A stretch of 20,471 bases of DNA from Chloroflexota bacterium (GTDB lineage: Bacteria > Chloroflexota > Limnocylindria > QHBO01), in contig JACDHU010000006.1 in NCBI GenBank assembly GCA_013820865.1, positions 1 through 20,471 of the forward strand, given 5' to 3'. The translations under genes were made by a program, and so were the position numbers. Positions within the stretch are counted from its first letter, which is position 1; each line of letters starts with the position of its first letter. Shown here in pieces: positions 1 through 5,463 of the stretch. Under the pieces are notes generated by a model. The model was given only the letters and a program-made list of their open reading frames with translations, was not told the origin of the DNA and ran no database searches.

Positions 1-1023
1 GCCGGACGGGAAGTCGTAGCGATCCGCGTTTTGGATTCGGGAGCCACGAAGGCGCAGGTTGTTGTCGTCCACGAATGTGTCGCGCGTCGTGATCGCGTCG
101 GCGTCGAGCGCCGCAGCGATGGTGAAAGCCTTCATGACCGATCCCGGCTCATATTGGCGCGCCACCGCCGGATTGGAGAAGAGCTCGCCCTCGGTCGTCG
201 CGAACTGGTTGGCGTCATACGACGGATAGCTGGCCATGCCGAGGATGGCACCCGTCTCCGCGTTCATGATCATCCCCGTCGCACCGGCGGCTCGGTTCTT
301 CCGATAGGTCGCCCAGATCTGCTCCTCGAGCAGGTTCTGGACGCCGGCATCGATGGTGAGGCGCAGATCAGCACCGTCCGATGGCTCGGTGAGGAGGGTC
401 GCGGAGTCGGCGATCTGGCGGCCGATCACGTCCCGCTGGGCTGTCACCCTGCCCGGAGAACCCGCCAGCAGACCGTTCTCGTGCCCCTCGATGCCGAATT
501 GGCCGCGGCCGTCGACGTCGACGAAACCGAGCACATGGGCGGCGATCGTGGTTTCGTTGGCCACGCCATTGACCGGGTAGACCCGCTTCGTCTCCGGCAG
601 CATGCCGATGCCACGCAGGTCAAGCTCTCGGACGCGCTGAGCGACCTCCGGCGAGACCCGACGACGTAACCAGACCCAGGGCGATTCGCTCTCGAGCCGC
701 TCGCGCACCTCGTCGGGCGGCATTTCGAGGATCGATGCGAGGATGATCGAGGCCATGAGGGGATCGTCAACGCTGGGTGGCGTCGCGAAGATCGACTGCA
801 GCTCGACCGAGGTCGCGAGGAGCTCGCCGTTCGCGTCGGTGATCTCACCGCGCTCGGCCGGAAGCTCCTCGTGGTGCGCAAGCTGGTTGAGCGCCATCTC
901 GGCCAGCCAGGGCTGCTGCACCACCTGCCACCAGACCAACCGTGCGCCGATCGCCGACGCGGCGAAGGCGACGAGAATCAGGAGGACCAGTGCGCGGGCA
1001 CGACTGTCGGTCCTGGCGAGCAT
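1..1023 (-). CDS. ftsI: Class B penicillin-binding protein, septal transpeptidase FtsI-like (partial, C-terminus beyond window)
   Basis: Septal peptidoglycan DD-transpeptidase, a single-pass inner-membrane protein of the divisome. The frame is open from ATG at 1023 to the window edge (341 codons). Residues about 10-27 form the membrane anchor. The PBP dimerisation domain opens with RGEITDANGELLA near residue 58, a good match to the RGxIxDRNG motif of class B PBPs, followed by HVLGFVDVDGRGQFGIEG. The transpeptidase domain carries the catalytic SxxK motif as S295-V-M-K298 within YEPGSVMKAF. The SxN and KTG motifs would lie beyond the left edge. A GGAGA ribosome site sits about 6 nt before the ATG. 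The gene lies 45 nt after the FtsL-like gene in the usual mraZ-rsmH-ftsL-ftsI order, so FtsI is favoured over another class B PBP. The large antisense frames across this region are shadows. Confidence 0.93.
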   Translation of the reverse strand, partial: MLARTDSRARALVLLILVAFAASAIGARLVWWQVVQQPWLAEMALNQLAHHEELPAERGEITDANGELLATSVELQSIFATPPSVDDPLMASIILASILEMPPDEVRERLESESPWVWLRRRVSPEVAQRVRELDLRGIGMLPETKRVYPVNGVANETTIAAHVLGFVDVDGRGQFGIEGHENGLLAGSPGRVTAQRDVIGRQIADSATLLTEPSDGADLRLTIDAGVQNLLEEQIWATYRKNRAAGATGMIMNAETGAILGMASYPSYDANQFATTEGELFSNPAVARQYEPGSVMKAFTIAAALDADAITTRDTFVDDNNLRLRGSRIQNADRYDFPSG

Positions 1024-1068
1024 GAGGGTCTCCGGTGCATGCGACCGCCATCGGTCGCGGGATCTACG

Positions 1069-1485
1069 TCAATCGTTGGATTTACTGACGGAGGGCGCAT
1101 ACGTCACCGCGCCATCCTCGAGCGGCACCAGCCGCAGCTCGGTCCTGGCGCGCTCCGTGATCTCGGCCGGCGATCGCGCCTGGCCGATGGCCAGGATGAG
1201 CTGTTGTTGGCTGGCTCGGCGCTCGGCGAGTGTCGCGGCAAGCGTATCGATTTCGTATCCCCGGGCCGCGACACCGGTCGACTGGCTCAGGTAGAAGAGA
1301 GCCAGCCCCGCGGCGACCACGATGGCCATCAGCAGCGGACGCACATCGATGCGCGACTCGACCCGGCGAACCACGCCGCGATGACGCCCACGACGGGTGA
1401 GCTGCGGGCGGGTGCGTGGACGCGGGCGTCCACGGCCTGGAATGAACCAGGGGCCGGTGGCCGGGCGGGCGCCGATGACGGCCAT
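1069..1485 (-). CDS. ftsL: FtsL/DivIC-like cell division protein
   Basis: Predicted small bitopic divisome protein that would link FtsQ/FtsB-type partners to the septal synthase. The 138 residues show a long basic, proline/arginine-rich cytoplasmic N-terminus (1-48), one membrane helix at about 49-67 (LLMAIVVAAGLALFYL), then a periplasmic heptad-like segment at about 76-103 with leucine and isoleucine spacing, and a short tail ending ELRLVPLEDGAVTY. This is the FtsL/FtsB/DivIC plan; primary sequence in this family is poorly conserved, so the name rests on topology and on its position between rsmH and ftsI. The ATG directly follows the TAG stop of the preceding 70-aa ORF with no spacer, which suggests translational coupling. 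Confidence 0.8.
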   Translation of the reverse strand: MAVIGARPATGPWFIPGRGRPRPRTRPQLTRRGRHRGVVRRVESRIDVRPLLMAIVVAAGLALFYLSQSTGVAARGYEIDTLAATLAERRASQQQLILAIGQARSPAEITERARTELRLVPLEDGAVTYAPSVSKSND

Positions 1486-1698
1486 CTAGGCGGCGGTCGC
1501 TCGGCGGCGTGCCGAGATTCCGAAGCTCGTCGGTGCTTCGAAGTCCAGGCTCTCCTCGATCTCAATGGCCGCCACCTGATCGCTGAGCCAATGCTGTTCT
1601 TCGCTCGCGGCGTGCGTGCGGCGCTCGCGCAAATCCCGCTGCCGAGCCGAGTACATCCGGCGTCGGCTGGATTGGTGACGGGAACGTCCCTTGCTCAT
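1486..1698 (-). CDS. Unknown 70-aa charged protein in the dcw cluster
   Basis: I do not recognise this protein. It begins MSKGRSRHQSSRRRMYSARQ and is very basic over residues 1-27, then acidic around residues 46-54 (EIEESLDFE), then basic again at the end. It has no membrane helix and no cysteine. The start at 1698 is well supported: the minus strand reads AGGAGGG ending about 7 nt before the ATG. Longer upstream in-frame starts would run into rsmH and lack such a site. It lies 29 nt after rsmH and abuts the FtsL-like ATG, so it is co-translated with division genes. Possible roles are a nucleic-acid or ribosome-associated protein, or a soluble division accessory factor; the sequence does not decide. 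Confidence is in the gene being real, not in a function. Confidence 0.72.
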   Translation of the reverse strand: MSKGRSRHQSSRRRMYSARQRDLRERRTHAASEEQHWLSDQVAAIEIEESLDFEAPTSFGISARRRATAA

Positions 1699-1727
1699 CG
1701 CTCGACCCTCCTGCTGGGCTCGCGTCC

Positions 1728-2675
1728 TCATGCGAGCTTCTCGGCGACGCGCAGCTTTGCGCTGCGCGCTCGACGGTTGCCGCGGACCTCGTCGGCACCG
1801 GCGGTGATGACACCCTTCGTGACCGCGCGAAGCTGCGCGCGGTGGCCGCAGGTACATGCCGGCGGCAGCGGATCCTCGATGCAGTCGCGACTCTCGCGCA
1901 CCATGAACCGCTTGACGATCCGATCCTCGATGCTGTGGTAGCTGATAACGGCCATCCGTCCGCCCGGACGGAGCGAGGCGAGCGCCCCGGCCAGTCCGGC
2001 AGAGAGCACCTCGACCTCCCGGTTGACAGCGATGCGCAGCGCCTGGAAGGTGCGGGTCGCGGGATGAATCCGCCCGGCATCGGCCCCGCCGGGGCGCCCC
2101 GGTGCTGCCGCGGCAACGACCGCGGCGAGGTCAGCGGCCGTCACGATCCGGTCCTGCGCACGCGCCGCCACGATCGCCTTCGCGATGCGGCCTGCACGGC
2201 GCTCTTCACCAAACGTCGCGAGGATTCCGGCGAGCTCTCGCTCCGAGGAGCGCTCGATGAGCTCAAGGGCCGAAAGACCACGCGTTTCATCGAATCTCAT
2301 GTCCGGCGGCGCATCGGCCGCAAAGCTGAATCCCCGGGTTGCATCCGCAAGCTGATAGCTGCTGAGCCCAAGGTCGAAGAGGACCGCGTCGAGTGGCACG
2401 ACACCCGCGTCCATCGCGGTGTCATAGATTGCCTCGAAGTTGGCCTGGCGCAGGAGGACGCGGTCGCCAAACGGCGCAAGGACGCGTTTCGCCTCCGCGA
2501 TGGCCGCCCGATCGGCATCGATGCCAAGCAGGCGGCCATCCGGAGACGTGGTCCCCAGGAGCCGCTCGGCGTGCCCACCACCGCCGACGGTGCAATCCGC
2601 CACGGAGCTGCCGGAACCGATGGCAAGCGAGGAGACAACCTCGTCGACCAGGACCGGCAGGTGCCCTTCTCCCAT
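1728..2675 (-). CDS. rsmH: 16S rRNA (cytosine-1402-N4)-methyltransferase RsmH
   Basis: SAM-dependent enzyme that N4-methylates C1402 in the ribosomal P-site of 16S rRNA (formerly MraW). It is a complete 315-aa Rossmann methyltransferase of normal family length. Visible signatures in order: GHLPVLVDEVV at the N-terminus, SAM-binding DCTVGGGGHAERLL, GIDADRAAI, DLGLSSYQLAD, PPDMRFDE, the family block HPATRTFQALRIAVNRE, SYHSIEDRIVK, CTCG and the C-terminal NRRARSAKLRVAEK. The start is taken as ATG 2675 because GAGGTG lies 9-10 nt upstream; a GTG at 2687 would add four residues but overlaps that site. It is the second gene of the mraZ operon, as in most bacteria. Confidence 0.95.
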   Translation of the reverse strand: MGEGHLPVLVDEVVSSLAIGSGSSVADCTVGGGGHAERLLGTTSPDGRLLGIDADRAAIAEAKRVLAPFGDRVLLRQANFEAIYDTAMDAGVVPLDAVLFDLGLSSYQLADATRGFSFAADAPPDMRFDETRGLSALELIERSSERELAGILATFGEERRAGRIAKAIVAARAQDRIVTAADLAAVVAAAAPGRPGGADAGRIHPATRTFQALRIAVNREVEVLSAGLAGALASLRPGGRMAVISYHSIEDRIVKRFMVRESRDCIEDPLPPACTCGHRAQLRAVTKGVITAGADEVRGNRRARSAKLRVAEKLA

Positions 2676-2745
2676 GCGGCGTTGCACCTCGTGTGTCGGA
2701 CGGCGGGCCGAGCGGCCCGGAGACTCATCAATGGCCTGGGCACCG

Positions 2746-3195
2746 TCAGATGCCCAGGTCGGCGAGATGTTCGGCGAGCGCCTCCGGCTCGTCCTCGATC
2801 TGCGACCGATACGGCTGCCACCGTGTCGGAGCCCAGATCTCGAGCCGGTTCAACGCGCCAACCACGACCACCTCGCTCTCGGTCAGGCCGGCGTACTCGC
2901 GCAGGTAGCTCGGGACGAGAACGCGCCCCTGGCGATCGAGCTCCAGCTCCACCGCCCCCGAGCTCATGAAACGGCCGAACTGTCGCGCGGCCGCGTTTGT
3001 CGTCGGCAGGCTCTGGATCCTGGTCGCCAGGGCTTCCCAGGTATCGGCCGGAAAGATCGCCAGGCAGCCATCCAGCCAGCGGGCGAGCGTCGCTCCCTGC
3101 GCCATGCGCGACCGAAACCGGACCGGCACCGCCACGCGGCCCCGGTCGTCCAGCGCATGCCGGAACTCTCCGGTCAGGAATGAGGTTCGCTCCAT
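2746..3195 (-). CDS. mraZ: Transcriptional regulator / division cluster protein MraZ
   Basis: DNA-binding repressor of its own dcw operon in the species where it has been studied. The 149 residues contain two SpoVT-AbrB-like halves: GEFRHALDDRGRVAVPVRFR near residues 9-28 and the second copy VELELDRQGRVLVPSYLREY near 81-100, each with the DxxGR(V/L)xxP signature. The length is close to the usual 140-155 aa. No strong Shine-Dalgarno is seen before ATG 3195. The 5' untranslated region instead holds four TGG-type boxes at exact 10-bp spacing, the known operator architecture of the family, so autoregulation is very likely. The stop is 70 nt before the rsmH start. Confidence 0.95.
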   Translation of the reverse strand: MERTSFLTGEFRHALDDRGRVAVPVRFRSRMAQGATLARWLDGCLAIFPADTWEALATRIQSLPTTNAAARQFGRFMSSGAVELELDRQGRVLVPSYLREYAGLTESEVVVVGALNRLEIWAPTRWQPYRSQIEDEPEALAEHLADLGI

Positions 3196-3205
3196 GCCCG
3201 TTGTT

Positions 3206-3240
3206 CACCACTACTCCCCACTTGGCCCCATTTGGAACCA
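3206..3240 (-). promoter_or_regulatory. MraZ operator: four boxes at 10-bp period
   Basis: Read on the minus strand, the pentamers TGGTT (3240-3236), TGGGG (3230-3226), TGGGG (3220-3216) and TGGTG (3210-3206) follow each other with exactly 5-nt spacers. A weaker CGGGC (3200-3196) is in the same phase. MraZ operators in other bacteria are TGGGN/GTGGG repeats with 5-nt spacers, matching its ring-shaped oligomer. The array lies between the predicted -10 and the mraZ ATG, so binding would block early transcription or promoter clearance. Confidence 0.88.
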
Positions 3241-3249
3241 CAGGGCGCC

Positions 3250-3277
3250 ACTATACAGGGCAAACTCAACCCGTCAA
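3250..3277 (-). promoter_or_regulatory. Predicted sigma70-type promoter of the mraZ-dcw operon
   Basis: The minus strand shows TTGACG (3277-3272), a 16-nt spacer and TATAGT (3255-3250), the best two-box match in the window. The predicted transcription start falls near 3243, just upstream of the MraZ boxes, giving a leader of about 48 nt before the ATG. Confidence 0.72.
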
Positions 3278-3451
3278 GGGTTTTCCTGCGCTGGGTTCTG
3301 GACCGACCTCCGGAGCATGCCGCGTCGTCACGCGTCACCCAGGGTTTTGTCAGATGGCACCACGCGTGCCCTAAGGAGGATCCGCCAGTGGTGGTTCAGT
3401 CACACGACACGGCCACCGTGTCACCGCGCACGGATGTGGCCCAGACCGAGC

Positions 3452-3499
3452 CTGGCGACGCTAATCAGCCAGTTCGTTGCTGGCTAGCGTCACCGCCAG
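3452..3499. repeat. Three-segment bulged hairpin
   Basis: On the plus strand CTGGC (3452-3456), GACGCT (3457-3462) and AGCCAG (3467-3472) pair with CTGGCT (3480-3485), AGCGTC (3486-3491) and GCCAG (3495-3499). This gives 17 base pairs with two small bulges (AATC on one side, ACC on the other) and a 7-nt loop. No T-run follows on either strand, so it is not a standard intrinsic terminator. Confidence 0.6.
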
Positions 3500-3544
3500 T
3501 GCCATTTGACAATTCCTCGTCGCACATTCCGAGGTTCGGCGCGT

Positions 3545-3663
3545 GTTGCACCGGGTGCGACCAAAGTCGAAGGAACCGGAGCTCTACGGTCCCCTGTCTC
3601 ATCGGGCGCAACACACGACGTGTGAGCGAGCCCTTGTTCGACTTTGGTGTCGCCCGGTGCAAC
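3545..3663. repeat. 27-nt imperfect inverted repeat enclosing two hairpins
   Basis: The left arm (3545-3571) begins GTTGCACCGGG and ends ACCAAAGTCGAA. The right arm (3637-3663) is its reverse complement at 24 of 27 positions, with all mismatches inside one 4-nt block. The 65-nt interior folds again: GGAACCG/CGGTCCC (3572-3593, one mismatch) and GGGC..CACAC/GTGTG..GCCC (3604-3633). As single strand this would be a long closing stem with a three-way junction. It lies 17 nt beyond the stop codon of the minus-strand SLH gene, so it would be in that gene's 3' region. Confidence 0.7.
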
Positions 3664-3680
3664 TCCGGAACCGAGTCGCG

Positions 3681-4676
3681 TCAGGGCGACGCCTCGAGGA
3701 TGCGGGACAGCTCTTCTTCGACGCGGGTGACGGTGTCGTCGGGGCAATAGAGATCGGGGGCGCAACCCTCGGTAATCCCCGCCTCGGCGATGCGGTTGAT
3801 GTTGTCCTCGTGGAGGTTGCCATCATCGTCGGTGAAGTAGTCCTGCGTTGCGGGCGGCAGGCTCAGCGCGCGCGCCACGAAGGCGGCCAGTTGGGCGCGG
3901 GTGACGAACGCCTCCGGGCAGAATCTGTTGGTGCCGCAGCCGAAGGTGAGACCGGCCTCCGCCAACCGGTTGATGTCGTCCTCGAACGGGCTGTCGTCGT
4001 CATCGGTGTAGTAGTCGTCGGTCGCCGGTGCAAGGTCAAGTGAGTCGGCCAGCAGGTTGGCGATCTCTTCGCGGGTGATGGCGTTCAGCGGGATGGTGGG
4101 TGACGGCTCCGGCGTCGGGCTCGGCTCGGCCGTCTCGCTCGGTGACGGCACCGGGCTCGGAACGTCCGTCGGTGCGACGGTCGGCGTCGGCGAAGGGGTT
4201 GCCTCTGCCACCGGGGGTTCTTGCCCGAGCATCAGGAACGCGCCGGCGCCTCCGGCCAGCAGCAGCACGAGGAGCCCGAGAAGCAGGATTGCCGGCGGGC
4301 GGCGTCGACCGGCGGAGTCAGCCACGGGGGGCGGTGCAACGGGTTCGGGGAGCGGGGCTCGGCGCTGGCGCAAGGCCTCGAGTTCCTCGGTCGGTATGAC
4401 GAGCACGCCGCGGAGATATCGGGGGCAGTTGCCGTAGCCGCGTTCCTGGCAGACACGTGTCTGCTGCTCGGCCGAGATCGGCGCGGGGTCCCCAAAGGCA
4501 AAGCATCGATGCTCATCGCTGATGCCCTCGATGTACTCGCTGCGTTCCCCGGCCAGCCCGAGAAACGGGCAGACGTGGTCGGGTCGTTCGGCCAGCTTCG
4601 AGAAGAGGACGCGTCGATCCTCCTCGCGCGCTGCATCTGCAGCCGCCGCCTCCTCGCGCTTGCGTCGTCCGAACAC
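3681..4676 (-). CDS. Membrane protein with N-terminal four-cysteine domain and C-terminal SLH repeats
   Basis: A 331-aa modular protein of unknown role. Residues 1-30 are charged. Residues 34-88 hold a cysteine motif (C36-PFLGL, HRC58F, C76, NC84PRY) that looks like a metal-binding module. One transmembrane helix lies at about 129-150, then a Pro/Ser/Thr-rich linker (155-195). The C-terminus has two S-layer-homology repeats (about 200-256 and 258-314) with acidic TDDDD stretches and paired cysteines (C247/C253, C305/C311), plus a third truncated SLH start (VTRVEEELSRIL). The orientation is probably cysteine domain inside and SLH part outside, on the wall or S-layer. The start is GTG 4676, with GAGGAGG 4 nt upstream. 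It is probably monocistronic. Confidence 0.82.
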   Translation of the reverse strand: MFGRRKREEAAAADAAREEDRRVLFSKLAERPDHVCPFLGLAGERSEYIEGISDEHRCFAFGDPAPISAEQQTRVCQERGYGNCPRYLRGVLVIPTEELEALRQRRAPLPEPVAPPPVADSAGRRRPPAILLLGLLVLLLAGGAGAFLMLGQEPPVAEATPSPTPTVAPTDVPSPVPSPSETAEPSPTPEPSPTIPLNAITREEIANLLADSLDLAPATDDYYTDDDDSPFEDDINRLAEAGLTFGCGTNRFCPEAFVTRAQLAAFVARALSLPPATQDYFTDDDGNLHEDNINRIAEAGITEGCAPDLYCPDDTVTRVEEELSRILEASP

Positions 4677-4718
4677 AACCCCTCCTCAGTGCTGCCGCCG
4701 CCATGACGCGACCGCCTG

Positions 4719-4724
4719 AGTCTA
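4719..4724 (-). promoter_or_regulatory. Candidate -10 element of the SLH protein gene
   Basis: The minus strand reads GCTAGACT, with TAGACT at 4724-4719, 42 nt before the GTG. No clear -35 is seen. The same octamer stands before the isocitrate dehydrogenase gene. Confidence 0.45.
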
Positions 4725-4787
4725 GCGCGCAAGCCGGTCAAGCCGCGACGCGTCCCTGGGCGTCAAGGCATGGTACGAACGCGCCAT

Positions 4788-4816
4788 TGTTGACCGCAAG
4801 CCACGCCCGGTAGTCT
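4788..4816 (+). promoter_or_regulatory. Candidate promoter of the 78-aa cysteine protein
   Basis: TTGTTG (4788-4793), a 17-nt spacer and TAGTCT (4811-4816) in the context GGTAGTCT, 42 nt before the ATG. An alternative -35 is TTGACC (4790-4795) with a 15-nt spacer. Confidence 0.45.
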
Positions 4817-4858
4817 GAGGCGCTGAGAGAACACGCGAGGCACCACAGAGGCAACCAC

Positions 4859-5095
4859 ATGGCGCTGAACCCAATCGAGGGGGGCGGAAAGCGCCGACCG
4901 ATCCCGCGATCTGGTCGGATCCGCCGCTGTTCGGTACGCCATGTGAGCATCGTTCCCGGCGACCCACCCGACGTCCAGGTCGACTGCCTGCTCGGCGGTT
5001 CGGAGCATCCGCTGCCGCTCGGGACCATGGACGAGGCTCGACCCATCTGCAACGCCTGCACAGCTCGCTCGGTCTGGCGCGAGGACGAGGACTGA
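4859..5095 (+). CDS. Unknown 78-aa protein with four cysteines
   Basis: I do not recognise this family. The protein has a basic N-terminus, then C24 (RRCSVRHVSIVPGD), C43 (VDCLLGG) and a closing C64-N-A-C67 pair in RPICNACTAR, followed by an acidic tail. The spacing (C-x18-C-x20-C-x2-C) would suit a small zinc-binding fold. Codon third positions are strongly G/C, as in the surrounding real genes, and AGAGG lies about 7 nt before ATG 4859. It is transcribed divergently from the four-cysteine SLH membrane protein and ends 2 nt from the 3' end of the RNase P RNA gene on the other strand. The frames on the opposite strand over this segment were rejected. Confidence 0.72.
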   Translation: MALNPIEGGGKRRPIPRSGRIRRCSVRHVSIVPGDPPDVQVDCLLGGSEHPLPLGTMDEARPICNACTARSVWREDED

Positions 5096-5097
5096 GT

Positions 5098-5429
5098 CCC
5101 TGGAGGCGGCCTGTAAGCCGAGTTCTGTCCCGACACCGATTCACATCGGTATCGGGGACGGCCATCCATCTATGCGACCTACCCGGGAGCTGAGCGAGCA
5201 ACCTGCTGCGGCCCGAAGGCCGCCTTGCGCTCCCCTATTCGGTCTTGCTCCGGCTAGAGCTTGCCCGTTTCACTTCCGTTCCTCGAAGGAGCGGACATCG
5301 TCACTGTGGCGCTGGTCCTCGCCTCACGGCGGACGGGTGTTACCCGCTAGCCTGCTGTATGGAGCTCGGACTTTCCTCGAGCGCGGCCTTTCGACCGATG
5401 CGCCCGCGACCGTCCAGCCGCCTCCAGGG
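5098..5429 (-). ncRNA. rnpB: RNase P RNA (bacterial, type A-like)
   Basis: Catalytic RNA that removes 5' leaders from pre-tRNAs. On the minus strand the universal 5' core GAGGAAAGTCC lies at 5378-5368. It is followed by the GCGGGTAACACCCG stem, the conserved GGACCAGCGCCACAGTGACGA block, GTGAAACGGGCAAGC, the AGATGGATGGCCGTCC block and the 3' core ACAGAACTCGGCTTACAG. The ends pair perfectly as helix P1: CCCTGGAGGCGGC (5429-5417) with GCCGCCTCCAGGG (5110-5098), 13 bp. The ends are set from this helix and from the -10 element 7 nt upstream, so processed termini may differ by several nt. No protein gene overlaps; the frames here are shadows. Confidence 0.96.
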
Positions 5430-5435
5430 ACCGAT

Positions 5436-5463
5436 AGTCTACCCGATTCGAACACCCGTTCTA
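5436..5463 (-). promoter_or_regulatory. Candidate rnpB promoter
   Basis: TAGAAC (5463-5458), a 16-nt spacer and TAGACT (5441-5436) on the minus strand. The predicted start at about 5429 coincides with the outer end of helix P1. The -35 box covers the TAG stop of the lipoprotein gene. The -35 match is weak. Confidence 0.45.

Larger units (their letters stand above)
3278..3680. other. Gene-free region rich in inverted repeats
   Basis: About 400 nt between the mraZ promoter and the stop of the SLH protein gene. I find no convincing gene. Inverted repeats follow each other closely: GGCAC/GTGCC (3356-3370), GACACGG/CCGTGTC with a 3-nt loop (3406-3422), a three-segment hairpin (3452-3499), CCTCG/CGAGG (3515-3534) and a 27-nt imperfect pair enclosing two smaller hairpins (3545-3663). 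A plus-strand AAGGAGG (3373-3379) is followed 8 nt later by a GTG (3388) whose frame runs on into the antisense of the next gene; I do not accept it as a gene. The region could hold a terminator, a structured RNA or a repeat element. Confidence 0.6.

Noticed and set aside
871..1941. 356-codon plus-strand frame over ftsI, ftsL and rsmH
   Set aside because: It spans three well-supported minus-strand genes and their junctions, with no domain signature.
3506..3511. Perfect plus-strand TTGACA
   Set aside because: The -10 position 16-18 nt downstream is GC-rich with no TANNNT match, and no gene follows in that direction.
3388..3750. Plus-strand frame from GTG 3388, with AAGGAGG 8 nt upstream
   Set aside because: The ribosome-like site is good, but codon third positions lose their G/C bias after about 27 codons, the frame runs through two strong inverted repeats, and its end lies antisense to the SLH gene. 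The peptide has no recognisable feature. A short leader peptide cannot be fully excluded.
4155..4220. Repetitive plus-strand sequence as a tandem-repeat locus
   Set aside because: It is the Pro/Ser/Thr linker of the SLH protein read in reverse; the repetition reflects amino-acid composition, not an exact DNA repeat.
5098..5430. Protein-coding frames across the RNase P RNA region
   Set aside because: The RNA core motifs and P1 pairing explain the sequence; the frames lack ribosome sites and protein signatures.
5445..5457. TTCGAA-containing segment resembling a tRNA T-arm (minus strand, GTGTTCGAATC)
   Set aside because: The flanking bases do not form a 5-bp T-stem, and no acceptor or anticodon arm can be built around it.
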